Below are positions 35,511 through 43,770 of a DNA stretch of 64,000 nt, piece by piece. How positions within the stretch are numbered: the first letter of the stretch is position 1; each line of letters starts with the position of its first letter. The stretch comes from an uncultured Acidobacteriota bacterium (GTDB taxonomy: Bacteria > Acidobacteriota > UBA6911 > RPQK01 > JAJDTT01), in contig CATOST010000010.1 of NCBI GenBank assembly GCA_951812665.1, forward strand, positions 22,229 through 86,228, read 5' to 3'. Position numbers and translations under genes: made by a program. The notes beneath the pieces were generated by a model, which worked only from the letters and a program-made list of their open reading frames with translations, was not told the DNA's origin and ran no database searches.

Positions 35511-35666
35511 ACCGTCAAGCACTACCGCAGCCTGGTGCCGATGGCGCAGGAACACCGCAAACCGATCTTTCAGCTATCCGTGTCCGGCGGCGCCATCGGC
35601 GGACATATGAGCGCCGTTTTGGATGCCGCCCGTGATTTCAGGCAACTGGCCCGACGTCTCCCCTAG
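35511..35666 (+). pseudogene. Duplicated gene fragment, copy 2
   Basis: Open frame encoding TVKHYRSLVPMAQEHRKPIF, then SGGAIGGHMSAVLDAARDFR and QLARRLP before TAG. The part from ATGAGCGCC onwards matches copy 1 (34752). The pattern looks like the tail of a ParA/MinD-type ATPase gene, but only the C-terminal 50 codons survive, cut short relative to copy 1. Confidence 0.5.
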
Positions 35667-36034
35667 CAGTCCGTGGTGAAAGTCCCGCGAGCACCGAGAC
35701 CGTTCCTGCGCCCGCCGGACAAGGCGCGATTCGGGTGCATACCGGGAGTATGTGAGCCGATAGCAACGCAGTCCGCCGGGATGCAGGGACGGTCGAATGC
35801 CGTGGCGACTTTTGCCAGTCTGTCGAAGTAATTCTCCTTGACGTGGACGTCAGCACGAACGTCGGCCCAGCGCCAGTGGGCGGGCAGGTCCAGACCCGCA
35901 AGAACCCAGGTTTCAAGTTCTTCCCAAGCGTTCTCCGCAAGGAATATGTAGGTGCAACCGAATTCTGCTTCGATCTGGTCGAGTCTCCTCCGGCGACCTT
36001 CCTCGCCATCGCGATCAATGACGAGGACTCTCAA
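35663..36034 (-). pseudogene. Truncated TOPRIM/DUF4276-like partner of the AAA ATPase
   Basis: 123 codons. The central part, DRDGEEGRRRRLDQIEAEFG and LAENAWEELETWVLAGLDLP, then WRWADVRADVHVKENYF, resembles the usual second gene of AAA_21-type ATPase pairs. The expected 50-60 residues between MRVLVI and DRDGEEG are missing, and the tail (RALSGGRRNGLGARGTF) does not look like the family. It overlaps the ATPase gene by four bases (ATGA). The coupling is intact but the partner is probably non-functional. Confidence 0.6.
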
Positions 36035-37257
36035 GAGTCGTCCTCCGCTTCATCGTAGTCTTCGGTGAAAAAGAGCGCATCCTCCATCCAACCGGATTCA
36101 TGGAGCCGGCCCAGGCCTTGATCTTTCCGCAGTTCCCGCGCATTGGGAAGATCGGCAACTCGACGGATGATTGCATCGGAATTGTGTTCCAAGCGGCACA
36201 CCACGGATGTGTTTTCAAACGTTACATCGTTGATTGCGGCCAACAGCGTCGGTGCGTGAGTCGTCGTGAGCACCTGAATTCCGCCCTTCTCGGCTTGCCG
36301 TTCAATCAGATCCACCAACAGATGCAGCCTTACCGGGTGGATACCGTTGTCCAACTCCTCGAAGAAATACATCTCCTTCGAGTCTTTACCGAACAGCGCG
36401 GCCAGTATCACGAGAAAGCGTAGAGTACCGTCCGAAGCACTATAGGCCGAGACTTTCCTGCCGTTGGCTTCGCAGAGCATGAGATGAACGCGTCCGCTGG
36501 GATCAGGCGGAAACTCGAGGCCCCGCACATCCATCGGCGTGAGTTCCCGCACCCAACTCGCCAGAATCTCCCCATGCTGTGCGTCGGAACAGATTCCCTC
36601 TAACACCGTCGGCAAATTTTCGCCCGAATCGCCTAACACGTTCGCCCCAGGAAACGTGGGCTCGCGCATCCGGTCCAGCGACGGTTCCAGAAAACGCATG
36701 CTTCCGAGGGCATTGATGACCGGTCTAGTGCGATCCCTATACCGAATCCCTACTTGTCGGCTTTCGCAAAGCTGCGTCAACGCCGGCCGATCCCGCTTGA
36801 TGTCGATTCGACGACCATTGTCAAGCTCGATGTATATTTCTTCGTATGGGGTTCGAGGCTTCGTATAGACTTCTTTCTGACCCATGCGGAGGCATTCATA
36901 TGTAATCCTGAACCCGGTGGTTCGAAACCGTTCGGGACTGACTTCTATGGAATAGGTAGCCTTCTCATTTCCCAACGTCAGGCCGATCTCAAGTGCGAAA
37001 GCAGGTTGGTCGAAGCGGATGATTTCGTTTGCGGCGCCGCGGATCGGTCGCCACTCACCTCGCCCGTCCGCGCCATATTTTCCGCCGATGATCTCTGCCA
37101 GCGTATAACCACGGCCGATACCTTGGAGGAAACGGAACGCGTCCCGGATGTTGCTCTTACCGCTGGCGTTGGCGCCTACAACCACGGTAAACGGACCGAC
37201 GCGCAGCGTTTCGTCGGCGAAGTTCTTGAAATCCAAGAGGCGAAGTGACGTGATCAC
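36031..37257 (-). CDS. AAA_21-type ATPase (RecF/OLD-like)
   Basis: 408 residues. Walker A VVGANASGKSNIRDAFRFL (about 27-45), an N-terminal MITSLRLLDFKNFADETLRV typical of RecF/SMC-like ATPases, an ABC-type region SAYSASDGTLRFLVILAALF, Walker B MYFFEELDNGIHP and a switch His in VLTTTHAPTLL. Such genes pair with TOPRIM or DUF4276 nucleases and are often linked to phage defence. The partner downstream is truncated, so defence activity is doubtful. The gene is less GC-rich than neighbours and sits 46 bp from the 3' end of tRNA-Ala. Confidence 0.85.
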   Translation of the reverse strand: MITSLRLLDFKNFADETLRVGPFTVVVGANASGKSNIRDAFRFLQGIGRGYTLAEIIGGKYGADGRGEWRPIRGAANEIIRFDQPAFALEIGLTLGNEKATYSIEVSPERFRTTGFRITYECLRMGQKEVYTKPRTPYEEIYIELDNGRRIDIKRDRPALTQLCESRQVGIRYRDRTRPVINALGSMRFLEPSLDRMREPTFPGANVLGDSGENLPTVLEGICSDAQHGEILASWVRELTPMDVRGLEFPPDPSGRVHLMLCEANGRKVSAYSASDGTLRFLVILAALFGKDSKEMYFFEELDNGIHPVRLHLLVDLIERQAEKGGIQVLTTTHAPTLLAAINDVTFENTSVVCRLEHNSDAIIRRVADLPNARELRKDQGLGRLHESGWMEDALFFTEDYDEAEDDS

Positions 37258-37303
37258 GCCGGTTCTCCCGATGGGACTGCCGGGATGGCGTCAGCATTAG
37301 AGT

Positions 37304-37379
37304 TGGTGGAGGTAATCGGACTCGAACCGACGACCCCCTGCTTGCAAAGCAGGTGCTCTTCCAGCTGAGCTATACCCCC
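37304..37379 (-). tRNA. tRNA-Ala (TGC), CCA encoded
   Basis: Minus-strand cloverleaf: acceptor GGGGGTA pairs with TACCTCC, including the G3-U70 wobble that defines alanine identity. Anticodon stem CCTGC/GCAGG with loop TTTGCAA (anticodon TGC, plus 37344-37346), T-arm CGGTTCGAGTCCG, encoded CCA at plus 37306-37304. Its 3' end faces the accessory patch at 34.2-37.3 kb. Confidence 0.97.
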
Positions 37380-37479
37380 ACCCTGAGCCGAGAAACCATG
37401 GTCGAAGTCACTGGCGACGGCGTTAGGCGCCCGCCGTGAATTCCGCCATGGGGGACTAGTTTAACAGGGAAGAGGGACT

Positions 37480-37580
37480 GGGCGCCTGAAAGACGCCCTT
37501 CCAATCGGCACCCAGAAGGACGCCGCTCCAGACGCCCTTCCAATCGGCGCCTGAAAGACGCCGCTCCAGACGCCGCTCGG
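37480..37580. repeat. Variant hairpin array (loop CTGAAAG)
   Basis: Three units of the form GGCGCC-TGAAAG-ACGCC or the degraded GGCACCCAGAAGGACGCC, joined by linkers CTTCCAATC and GCTCCAGAC. The overall plan (palindrome, short linker, CTCC/TTCC) mirrors family 1 with another loop. It ends at the TAA of the M1-like gene (37584-37582). Confidence 0.75.
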
Positions 37581-37581
37581 C

Positions 37582-39564
37582 TTATCCGGAGACGGTGCGG
37601 GGGCGGGTGAAGGGCTCCTCGAGGTATTTCTTGGCTTCGGCCTGGGCTCCGTTGTAATCGATCTTGCTGTTGGCGGCCTTGCGGTATTCCGACTTGGCCC
37701 GTTCCCGCTGGCCCAGAATGTCGTAGATCTTTCCCAGGTAGATGTGGATCCAGGTCTCGATCCAGGGGGGATTCAGGTTCCCGTTGAGCGACTCCCGGAA
37801 GGCGTTGGCCGAATTGGAGAAGCTGTGCTGCTCGAAGAACACCTCACCCAGCCGATAGCTGGCCATGGAGCTTCTGTCGTCCATCTCCTTGGCCTTCTCG
37901 AATTCCTGAATCGCCGCCACGAACTCCGATTTTCGCTGGTAGTCCTCACCCAGCGCGATGTGGACCAGGACTCGCATCCGGTCCGAATCGTTCAGGATCT
38001 TCCCGTTGGGATCCACCACCACCCGGAGAGGCCGGTTCTGCATATCGAGCTTGAACGAGGTGGAGCGGCCTCCGATGACCAATTTGTCGTCCTTGGCCTC
38101 GCCCTTGGTCTCGATTCGCAGGTCGGCCGGCATGCGGAAGAGGTCGATGTCCTGCTTCACCTGACCGCGGATCTGGAAGCTCCCGTCTCTCAGTTTGTAG
38201 ATGTTGTAGTCGATCTTGAACTCGGGGACTCCGACCGACTCGACCCACTGGACGAAGAACCAGCCGTAGTCTTCGCCGGTCTTCCGTTGGACGAAGTCGA
38301 CGAATTCGGAGAGGCCGGTCTCCTGGTCCTTCCGCTCCTGATACCACTCTTTGAAATACCCATTGAAATCATCCCGGCCGATGAGCTGACCCAACATGTA
38401 GAGCACCCAGGCCCCCTTGCTGCCGACGATGGACTCGTACTGGGAAGAGCCGGGTTTGAAGGTGAGGCCCTCGGTGATGGGCGCCAGTTTCTGGTGCTTC
38501 ATGGCGTCCACGGCCTCACGCGCCAACACGGCACGAAAATCGTCGGCGTGGTTCACCTCCATGTAGCGGAGAGCGGCATAGGTACAGAAACCCTCTCGGA
38601 GGAAGACGTCCCGGTCCCCCTTCAAGCGCGCCGAGTAGCCCCACCAATGACGGGCCAGCCGCTTGGCCAACTCCATCACCGGCATCCGCCTGGCCTCGAG
38701 CATTCCGGATTCCAGCAATATCAGGCCGAACGACCCGGAGGTCTCCAATTCCACCTTGCCCACCGAAACCAGGTCCAGACTGGACAGCGGGCCGGGTCCG
38801 TACTCCTGGTTGAAGAATTCCAGGATCTTTCCGATCTCCTGGGCCCAGGGAGCCAAGTCGTCCTTGAAATCCTCCCTCACGTGGAAACTGACCGGGACCG
38901 GACCCTCCTCGAAGGTCTGGCGCAGGAATTGGGAGACCACCACGGGGATCTCGGTCAGGGGGAAGTCACTCGTCCAATTGAAGACTTCCGTGACGCCCTC
39001 GGTCCGGATCGACTCCAGGCGGCCGGGCGCTACGGCCGAGAATCCGAGGGGAACCCGGACCGACACCTTGGCCGTTGCCGAGTCCAAGGGGAGCAGGTGT
39101 TGCGGGAACCAGCGGCCTTCGGTCAGGAGCAGGGCTCCGTCGGGGGAGATCACGGCCTTCTCGGTGCGAGCGACGTTCAGGAAGGCGAATTCATCGCCTT
39201 CCAGATTCCCCTCGAACCGGAAACTGAGCGTCACCTCGGTCCCCGGATTGAGGGACTTGGGGCCCTGAACCCTCATATTCTTCTGGCTCAGGTCGTCGAA
39301 TCGGGTCGAGTACCGGTTCCCGTCCTGGTCCAGGGTCGACAGAATGCTGAGTTGGTTGTTGAAATCGAAGGGAATGCTGAGGATGTTCTCCAAGACCTTG
39401 AAGGTGATCCGGGCCGTCCCCTCCAGGAAACGCTCCTGGGGGTCCACCTCCACCTCGATGTCGTAGTGGCTCACATCCAGCAGACGCGGTCCGGCGGGAG
39501 CCGTCTGCGCCCATGCCAGGGCATTTCCCAGAACCAGAAGAGCAATCGCAGTCAGCACTTTCAT
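37582..39564 (-). CDS. M1-aminopeptidase-like exported protein with degenerate zinc site
   Basis: 660 residues from ATG 39564 (GGAG upstream). Signal peptide (MKVLTAIALLVLGNALAWAQ). The fold matches M1 peptidases: N-terminal beta domain (HYDIEVEVDPQERFLEGTA), a catalytic-like helix MELAKRLARHWWGYSARLKG and the following FLREGFCTYAALRYME. The zinc motif HExxH reads KRLARH, so the first His and the general-base Glu are gone, and the GAMEN motif is not seen. A C-terminal TPR-like segment (about 550-640) follows. It is probably a periplasmic scaffold or binding protein, not a peptidase. It lies 11 bp after lpxB. Confidence 0.82.
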   Translation of the reverse strand: MKVLTAIALLVLGNALAWAQTAPAGPRLLDVSHYDIEVEVDPQERFLEGTARITFKVLENILSIPFDFNNQLSILSTLDQDGNRYSTRFDDLSQKNMRVQGPKSLNPGTEVTLSFRFEGNLEGDEFAFLNVARTEKAVISPDGALLLTEGRWFPQHLLPLDSATAKVSVRVPLGFSAVAPGRLESIRTEGVTEVFNWTSDFPLTEIPVVVSQFLRQTFEEGPVPVSFHVREDFKDDLAPWAQEIGKILEFFNQEYGPGPLSSLDLVSVGKVELETSGSFGLILLESGMLEARRMPVMELAKRLARHWWGYSARLKGDRDVFLREGFCTYAALRYMEVNHADDFRAVLAREAVDAMKHQKLAPITEGLTFKPGSSQYESIVGSKGAWVLYMLGQLIGRDDFNGYFKEWYQERKDQETGLSEFVDFVQRKTGEDYGWFFVQWVESVGVPEFKIDYNIYKLRDGSFQIRGQVKQDIDLFRMPADLRIETKGEAKDDKLVIGGRSTSFKLDMQNRPLRVVVDPNGKILNDSDRMRVLVHIALGEDYQRKSEFVAAIQEFEKAKEMDDRSSMASYRLGEVFFEQHSFSNSANAFRESLNGNLNPPWIETWIHIYLGKIYDILGQRERAKSEYRKAANSKIDYNGAQAEAKKYLEEPFTRPRTVSG

Positions 39565-39574
39565 GGCATCACTC

Positions 39575-40723
39575 CTACAGATAACGGCGGACCCGCATCG
39601 CAGCTTCACGATACGCGTTCTGCCGGCCCAGACGGCCTGCGGCCTGTCCTAATTTCTCCCTGACGCTCGCCCTCTCCCCCTCCTGAGTGAGAAGCCGTAC
39701 CAGATAGCGGCCGATGGTCCGTCCCCGGGCTTGCCATTGAATGAACTCGGGCACGATACGTTCGCCCATGACCAGGTTGGTCAGAGAGTAGGTCCGGGTC
39801 CGGACCAGAAGACGGGCGAATATCCATGTCGGCCACGACATCCGGTAGACCATGGCGAACGGAACGCGCAGCAACGTGGCTTCCAATGTAGAGGTCCCAC
39901 TTTTGATTATGGCACAGTCGGCCCGGGGAAGGACTTGGGCCGTGTCCTCCTCCCGAAACTCCAAGGGCAAGGGCTTGCCTCGCCTCCCCAACCAGCTTCG
40001 ATAGACTTTCTTCAGTTCCTCCAGCGGTACGTCCGGAGCCTTGACCACCCAGTATCGCGCCTGGCAGCGGCGGGAAGCGTAGCGGGCCGCGTCCAGCAAC
40101 CGCGGGAAGATTCGCTGCACCTCCTGGATCCGGCTACCCGGCAACAAGGCTACGACCGGCTCCTCCTGGGGTCCGGAGCCGCCACCGGGCGCCACTTTTC
40201 GAAGCCGCTCCAGCGACGGATTCCCGACGTAGCGGGCGTTGACGCCCCGGCTTCGAAAGTACTCCTGCTCGAAGGGAAAAACGGCCAGTACCAAGTCCAC
40301 GTCCCTCCGCAGCTGGCGGACGCGCGAAGAGCGCCAAGCCCAAACCTGGGGTGCAATGAAATATACGACCGTCACACCCGCCTGTTTCAAGCGGCGGGCC
40401 AGCCTCAGATTGAAATCGGGGAAGTCGACCAGGATGGCGAGTCTGGTCCGGCGCAACCGGACCTCCCGGAGAAGGTTCCGGTACAGCTTCCAATAACTGG
40501 ACAGATTCCCAGCCGCCTCCCAGGGACCGATGGCGGCGAGCTTGGAAACGTCCTCCAGCAGGTCGACACCCGCCTGGGACATTTTTTGGCTTCCGCTTCC
40601 GAACCACTGGATCCGGACCCCGGGGCAGAGCCGGTCGACTTCCCGGACCAGAGCCGCGGCATGCTGTTCGCCGGAGGTTTCTCCGGCCACCACCAGAACG
40701 GAGACTTTTGGAATCACATCCAT
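39575..40723 (-). CDS. lpxB: Lipid-A-disaccharide synthase
   Basis: 382 residues from ATG 40723 (MDVIPKVSVLVVAGE). GT19 glycosyltransferase with AGETSGEQHAAALVREV, PDFNLRLARRLKQAG, YFIAPQVWAW, LLPGSRIQEVQRIFP and SGTSTLEATLLRVPF. It condenses UDP-diacyl-GlcN with lipid X to form the lipid A backbone on the inner membrane, so the organism makes LPS-type lipid A. It is followed by the M1-like gene. Confidence 0.94.
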   Translation of the reverse strand: MDVIPKVSVLVVAGETSGEQHAAALVREVDRLCPGVRIQWFGSGSQKMSQAGVDLLEDVSKLAAIGPWEAAGNLSSYWKLYRNLLREVRLRRTRLAILVDFPDFNLRLARRLKQAGVTVVYFIAPQVWAWRSSRVRQLRRDVDLVLAVFPFEQEYFRSRGVNARYVGNPSLERLRKVAPGGGSGPQEEPVVALLPGSRIQEVQRIFPRLLDAARYASRRCQARYWVVKAPDVPLEELKKVYRSWLGRRGKPLPLEFREEDTAQVLPRADCAIIKSGTSTLEATLLRVPFAMVYRMSWPTWIFARLLVRTRTYSLTNLVMGERIVPEFIQWQARGRTIGRYLVRLLTQEGERASVREKLGQAAGRLGRQNAYREAAMRVRRYL

Positions 40724-40837
40724 TGGACTGGACGGGGCGCCGGAAGTTTCACGCGGCTGCGATATTCCGCGCAGGGTCATATCGGGTGGGCCGAATTCCC
40801 CGGCCGGAATCGCCGCGGACGCCCGGCCCGGGGTTCG

Positions 40838-41977
40838 TTACTCGATCCGGTCGCGAATCCAGCCTCCGCCCAAGACCCGGTCACCCTGGTAGAAGACCGC
40901 TGCCTGACCCGGCGAGACCGACATCTGAGGAGCGTCGAAGACGACACGCGCCACTCCTCGTCCGTTCTCCCCTGCCGCCGTCCCGCAGCTGATCTCCGCG
41001 GGGGCCTCGGCATGCCGGGAACGGATTTTGACCGAGGCTCGGACCGGGCGCCGGGGCGTCCGTCCCGAGATCCAATGGACCCGCTCGGCCACCAGACCCG
41101 TGCTGAACAGCTGCTCCCTGTAACCGACGATCACGGCGTTCCTCCGCCGGTCCAGACGCAGGACGTACAGAGGCCGTGGATGCGAGATACCCAAGCCCCG
41201 CCTCTGTCCCACCGTGAATCGAAACAGTCCCCGGTGAGTCCCCAGCCTCGAGCCGTCCCCCATGAGCACCGGCCCGGGACGCTGCTGCTCCTGCAGGACC
41301 GGCAGAAAACCCTGATCCACCCCTTTGGCCTGCCGGCGAATGAAGTCGGTGTAGTTGCCGCCGGAGACGAAACAGATTTCCTGGCTCTCCGGTTTGTCGG
41401 CCGTGATCAACCCCTGGGCGCGGGCGATGTCCCGAACCGCGGCCTTGGGATACTCGCCCACGGGAAAGAGCGTCCGGGCCAACTGATCCTGGCTGAGCTC
41501 AAACAGAAAATAGGACTGGTCCTTGTCCGTGTCCCGGGCCTTCAGGAGCACATGGCCGTCCTCACCATCATGGTCCACCCGAACGTAGTGACCGGTGGCC
41601 ACCCGCGGGAAGCCGATCTGACGAGCGAAATCCATCAACCGGTCGAACTTGACGAAGGTATTGCAGAGGACGCAGGGAGACGGAGTCCTGCCCTCCAGGT
41701 ACTCTCCGATAAAGGTCCGGATGACCTTTTCCCGGAAGACCTTCTCCATGTTGACGACGTAAAACGGCAGCGACAACCGTTCGGCCACCCGGCGCGCGTC
41801 GTAGGTGTCGTCCAGCGAGCAGCAACGGCCGGAACGGACCGCGGTTCCCTGCGGGTCCTTGCGATGGTCCCACAGCTGCATGGTGCAACCCACGATCTCG
41901 TAGCCCGCGTCCTGGAGCAGGACCGCGGCGGCAGAGCTGTCCACGCCGCCGCTCATGGCCAGAAGGACTCGCTCCAT
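40838..41977 (-). CDS. mnmA: tRNA-specific 2-thiouridylase
   Basis: 379 residues: PP-loop LLAMSGGVDSSAAAVL, catalytic Cys in PCVLCNTFVKFD, second Cys in SQEICFVSGGNYTDFI, and the C-terminal beta domain (PGQAAVFYQGDRVLGGG). It thiolates U34 of tRNA Lys/Glu/Gln with sulfur from a persulfide relay. Cytoplasmic. It lies upstream of lpxB on the same strand with a 114-bp gap lacking obvious signals. Confidence 0.95.
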   Translation of the reverse strand: MERVLLAMSGGVDSSAAAVLLQDAGYEIVGCTMQLWDHRKDPQGTAVRSGRCCSLDDTYDARRVAERLSLPFYVVNMEKVFREKVIRTFIGEYLEGRTPSPCVLCNTFVKFDRLMDFARQIGFPRVATGHYVRVDHDGEDGHVLLKARDTDKDQSYFLFELSQDQLARTLFPVGEYPKAAVRDIARAQGLITADKPESQEICFVSGGNYTDFIRRQAKGVDQGFLPVLQEQQRPGPVLMGDGSRLGTHRGLFRFTVGQRRGLGISHPRPLYVLRLDRRRNAVIVGYREQLFSTGLVAERVHWISGRTPRRPVRASVKIRSRHAEAPAEISCGTAAGENGRGVARVVFDAPQMSVSPGQAAVFYQGDRVLGGGWIRDRIE

Positions 41978-42080
41978 GATTGCCGATCACTCCTCTGCTT
42001 CGATCCGCTGGGACCAGAAGCGTCGCCCTGGTCGTTACCGGGTGCCGTCAGGTTGGGGGCGTCGCGCAGTTCCGATTCTC

Positions 42081-42854
42081 CTAAGACCAGAGGAACCCGC
42101 GCGATATGATCTCGATCTGCGAGTGGTTCACCGGTACCTCGTAAGTCTCGATGTTCTCGACGTGGGGCCGAAATCCGACCCGGATCCGACCGAACCGATA
42201 CCGCAGGTCGGCGCGAAACGACTCGACCATCTCATGGAGATCGCGGTCCGTTCCGGCGGCGTCCGTGCTTTTCCGGACCCTGGGTTCGTCGTCGTGCAGA
42301 GGCAGTTGATCCCACTCCCGAGCCAGATCGGAAAACAAGCTCCTGACGGTCGCCAGCCTGCGGTCCCGGAGAGTATCCCCCGACTTCTCCTCGGAAACCA
42401 TCGTAATCATCACCGTCTTCAGCTCGATGACCCGGCGCAGGAAGACATCCCGCAACTCTTCCCGCTGCAGGACCCGCTCCCGGACCTCTCGCTGATGGCA
42501 ACGTTGGAGAAATTCCTCCCGACTCTCGTGGGGCCTTGAGTAGAGGTCCAACTCAATGTTCTTCCAGATTCGGGGCCGGTAGTTACGGATCGAGTGATGG
42601 ATGATCATGCTGTCGGCGAATTCGGGCCAATCCAATTCTCTCGGGGGATCGAACTCCTCGATCTCGTCCGGATTCACGGGAGCGACCATGTCCGGCGTCC
42701 AGTTCAGGCCGGCGTCGTCCAACCATTCGCCGCGGAAACATTCCGACCTGGAGCTCCGGAAATTGGACCTCACGTCCTGAACGTCCTGCCGGAGCAGGAA
42801 AAACAGTGAGGGAGTGGAGACCTCACCCGTGCCAAGTCTTCGATAGTGTTTCAA
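42081..42854 (-). CDS. Hypothetical protein, charged and helical
   Basis: About 257 residues. The frame extends to 43022, but the sequence above 42876 is AT-rich and contains promoter-like motifs, so I place the start at a TTG (42854) just after a TGTTATAAT element. The middle is rich in Arg/Glu and probably alpha-helical (REEFLQRCHQREVRERVLQR); the end (GRIRVGFRPHVENIETYEVP) looks beta-rich. The charged helix recalls C-terminal coils of some DUF87/HerA-type proteins, but no motif proves it. Function unknown. Confidence 0.55.
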   Translation of the reverse strand: MKHYRRLGTGEVSTPSLFFLLRQDVQDVRSNFRSSRSECFRGEWLDDAGLNWTPDMVAPVNPDEIEEFDPPRELDWPEFADSMIIHHSIRNYRPRIWKNIELDLYSRPHESREEFLQRCHQREVRERVLQREELRDVFLRRVIELKTVMITMVSEEKSGDTLRDRRLATVRSLFSDLAREWDQLPLHDDEPRVRKSTDAAGTDRDLHEMVESFRADLRYRFGRIRVGFRPHVENIETYEVPVNHSQIEIISRGFLWS

Positions 42855-42875
42855 GATGGATGCCAGCCACCGGGA

Positions 42876-42884
42876 ATTATAACA
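42876..42884 (-). promoter_or_regulatory. Extended -10 promoter of the hypothetical gene
   Basis: Minus-strand TGTTATAAT (TGnTATAAT), no -35 needed. The predicted leader is about 15 nt to the TTG at 42854. It supports a start well inside the longer open frame. Confidence 0.5.
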
Positions 42885-42937
42885 CGGAGACGGATCGTGG
42901 CCTGAGGGAGAGGAGTCCGGTGACTGTCGTATTGACA

Positions 42938-43032
42938 GACACCCGGTGTCCATTTGTTTTACATATTCTATCTCATTGATATCATTGGGCTTCCATCGAT
43001 ACGGGCTTTCGACGACTGTCAAACCTGTTGAC
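42938..43032. promoter_or_regulatory. Two perfect palindromes, candidate enhancer/operator sites
   Basis: GACACC-C-GGTGTC at 42938-42950 and GTCAA-ACCTG-TTGAC at 43018-43032. They are about 140 and 60 bp upstream of a sigma-54-type promoter for the ECF sigma gene and also upstream of the divergent hypothetical gene. The distance suits binding of a sigma-54 activator, but the two sites differ in sequence. Confidence 0.35.
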
Positions 43033-43087
43033 GGCTCCGTTTTTGGTCGCCCGCCGTAAACTCAACAAAATCAACGGTTTCGGTTGT

Positions 43088-43103
43088 TGGCACGGGTCTT
43101 GCT
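43088..43103 (+). promoter_or_regulatory. Sigma-54 promoter of the ECF sigma gene
   Basis: TGGCACG-GGTC-TTGCT matches the -24/-12 consensus TGGCACG-N4-TTGCW at every position. It starts 43 bp before the ATG at 43131, with transcription expected near 43115. The convergent two-component system at 43.9-47.4 kb encodes a sigma-54 activator. Confidence 0.8.
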
Positions 43104-43130
43104 ACAGAAGTGCCTCAGAAGGAGGTGATC

Positions 43131-43703
43131 ATGAGAGCTTTCGCTGCGAAACCGACATCTTGGGAAAGACGGCTGGTCTCGGGAATCCGCAAAGGGGACG
43201 AGGGGGCCTTCCAGGAACTCTTCATGCGATTCCAGGGCAACATCTACGGAACGGCGCTCCGAATTCTCAAGGAGGAGCAGGCTGCCTGGGACGCTCTGCA
43301 GGAGACCTTCGTCAACGTTCACAGGGCGTGCCACAAGTTCCGGGGCGACTCCAAGCTGGGCACCTGGATCAACAGAATCACCATCAACGTCTGCCTGGAG
43401 ATGCTCCGGCGGAACCGGAAGCATCGCCGCAACTTGGACGGGGACGTTTCGGAATGGGTCCACTTGGAGGACGCCTCCCAGCGGACCCCCTTTGAAGAGC
43501 TCCGGCGCACGGAGATCAGGAAACGAGTCCGGGCCGGCATCTCGGCCCTCAACGAACACCACCGGAAGGTGGTCTGGCTGCACGACCTGGAAGGCTTCAC
43601 CATCCGTGAAATCGCCGAATCCCTGAAGGTCGCCGAAGGCACGATCAAGTCGCGCCTGTTCTACGGGCGCCGCCAGTTGCGCCAACGCCTGGAGGCTGCC
43701 TGA
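43131..43703 (+). CDS. ECF-type RNA polymerase sigma factor
   Basis: 190 residues from ATG 43131, preceded by a perfect AAGGAGGTGATC. Region 2 is at about 22-80 (DEGAFQELFMRFQGNIYGTA, then WDALQETFVNVHRA and KFRGDSKLGTWINRI); region 4 is at about 125-180 (LNEHHRKVVWLHDLEGFTIR, then EIAESLKVAEGTIKSRLFYG). No anti-sigma factor gene is adjacent, unlike most ECF loci, so control may be transcriptional through the sigma-54 promoter upstream. A terminator hairpin follows the stop. Confidence 0.92.
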   Translation: MRAFAAKPTSWERRLVSGIRKGDEGAFQELFMRFQGNIYGTALRILKEEQAAWDALQETFVNVHRACHKFRGDSKLGTWINRITINVCLEMLRRNRKHRRNLDGDVSEWVHLEDASQRTPFEELRRTEIRKRVRAGISALNEHHRKVVWLHDLEGFTIREIAESLKVAEGTIKSRLFYGRRQLRQRLEAA

Positions 43704-43744
43704 GCCCCGGTGGCGTACTCCCTCCCCCCGGCCGCGGCGCTTGG

Positions 43745-43770
43745 AAGGGCGGCTTTCCGGCCGCCCTTTT
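43745..43770 (+). terminator. Intrinsic terminator after the ECF sigma gene
   Basis: AAGGGCGGC, loop TTTCCG, GCCGCCCTT, then TT. The stem and loop resemble the TTTCTT form of the family-1 repeats, and a second degraded unit (GGTGGT-TTTCCA-GCCGCC) lies near 43810, so terminator and repeat family may share an origin. The rest of 43704-43872 shows nothing else. Confidence 0.7.

Noticed and set aside
37258..37303. Attachment-site repeat of the tRNA-Ala 3' end bounding the accessory patch
   Set aside because: I looked for a copy of the tRNA 3' end near 34240 and saw none, so integration at this tRNA is only suggested by position.
42855..43022. N-terminal extension of the hypothetical gene up to 43022
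   Set aside because: The stretch is AT-rich, holds a TGTTATAAT promoter element and two palindromes, and lacks a ribosome-binding site, so it is better read as regulatory DNA.
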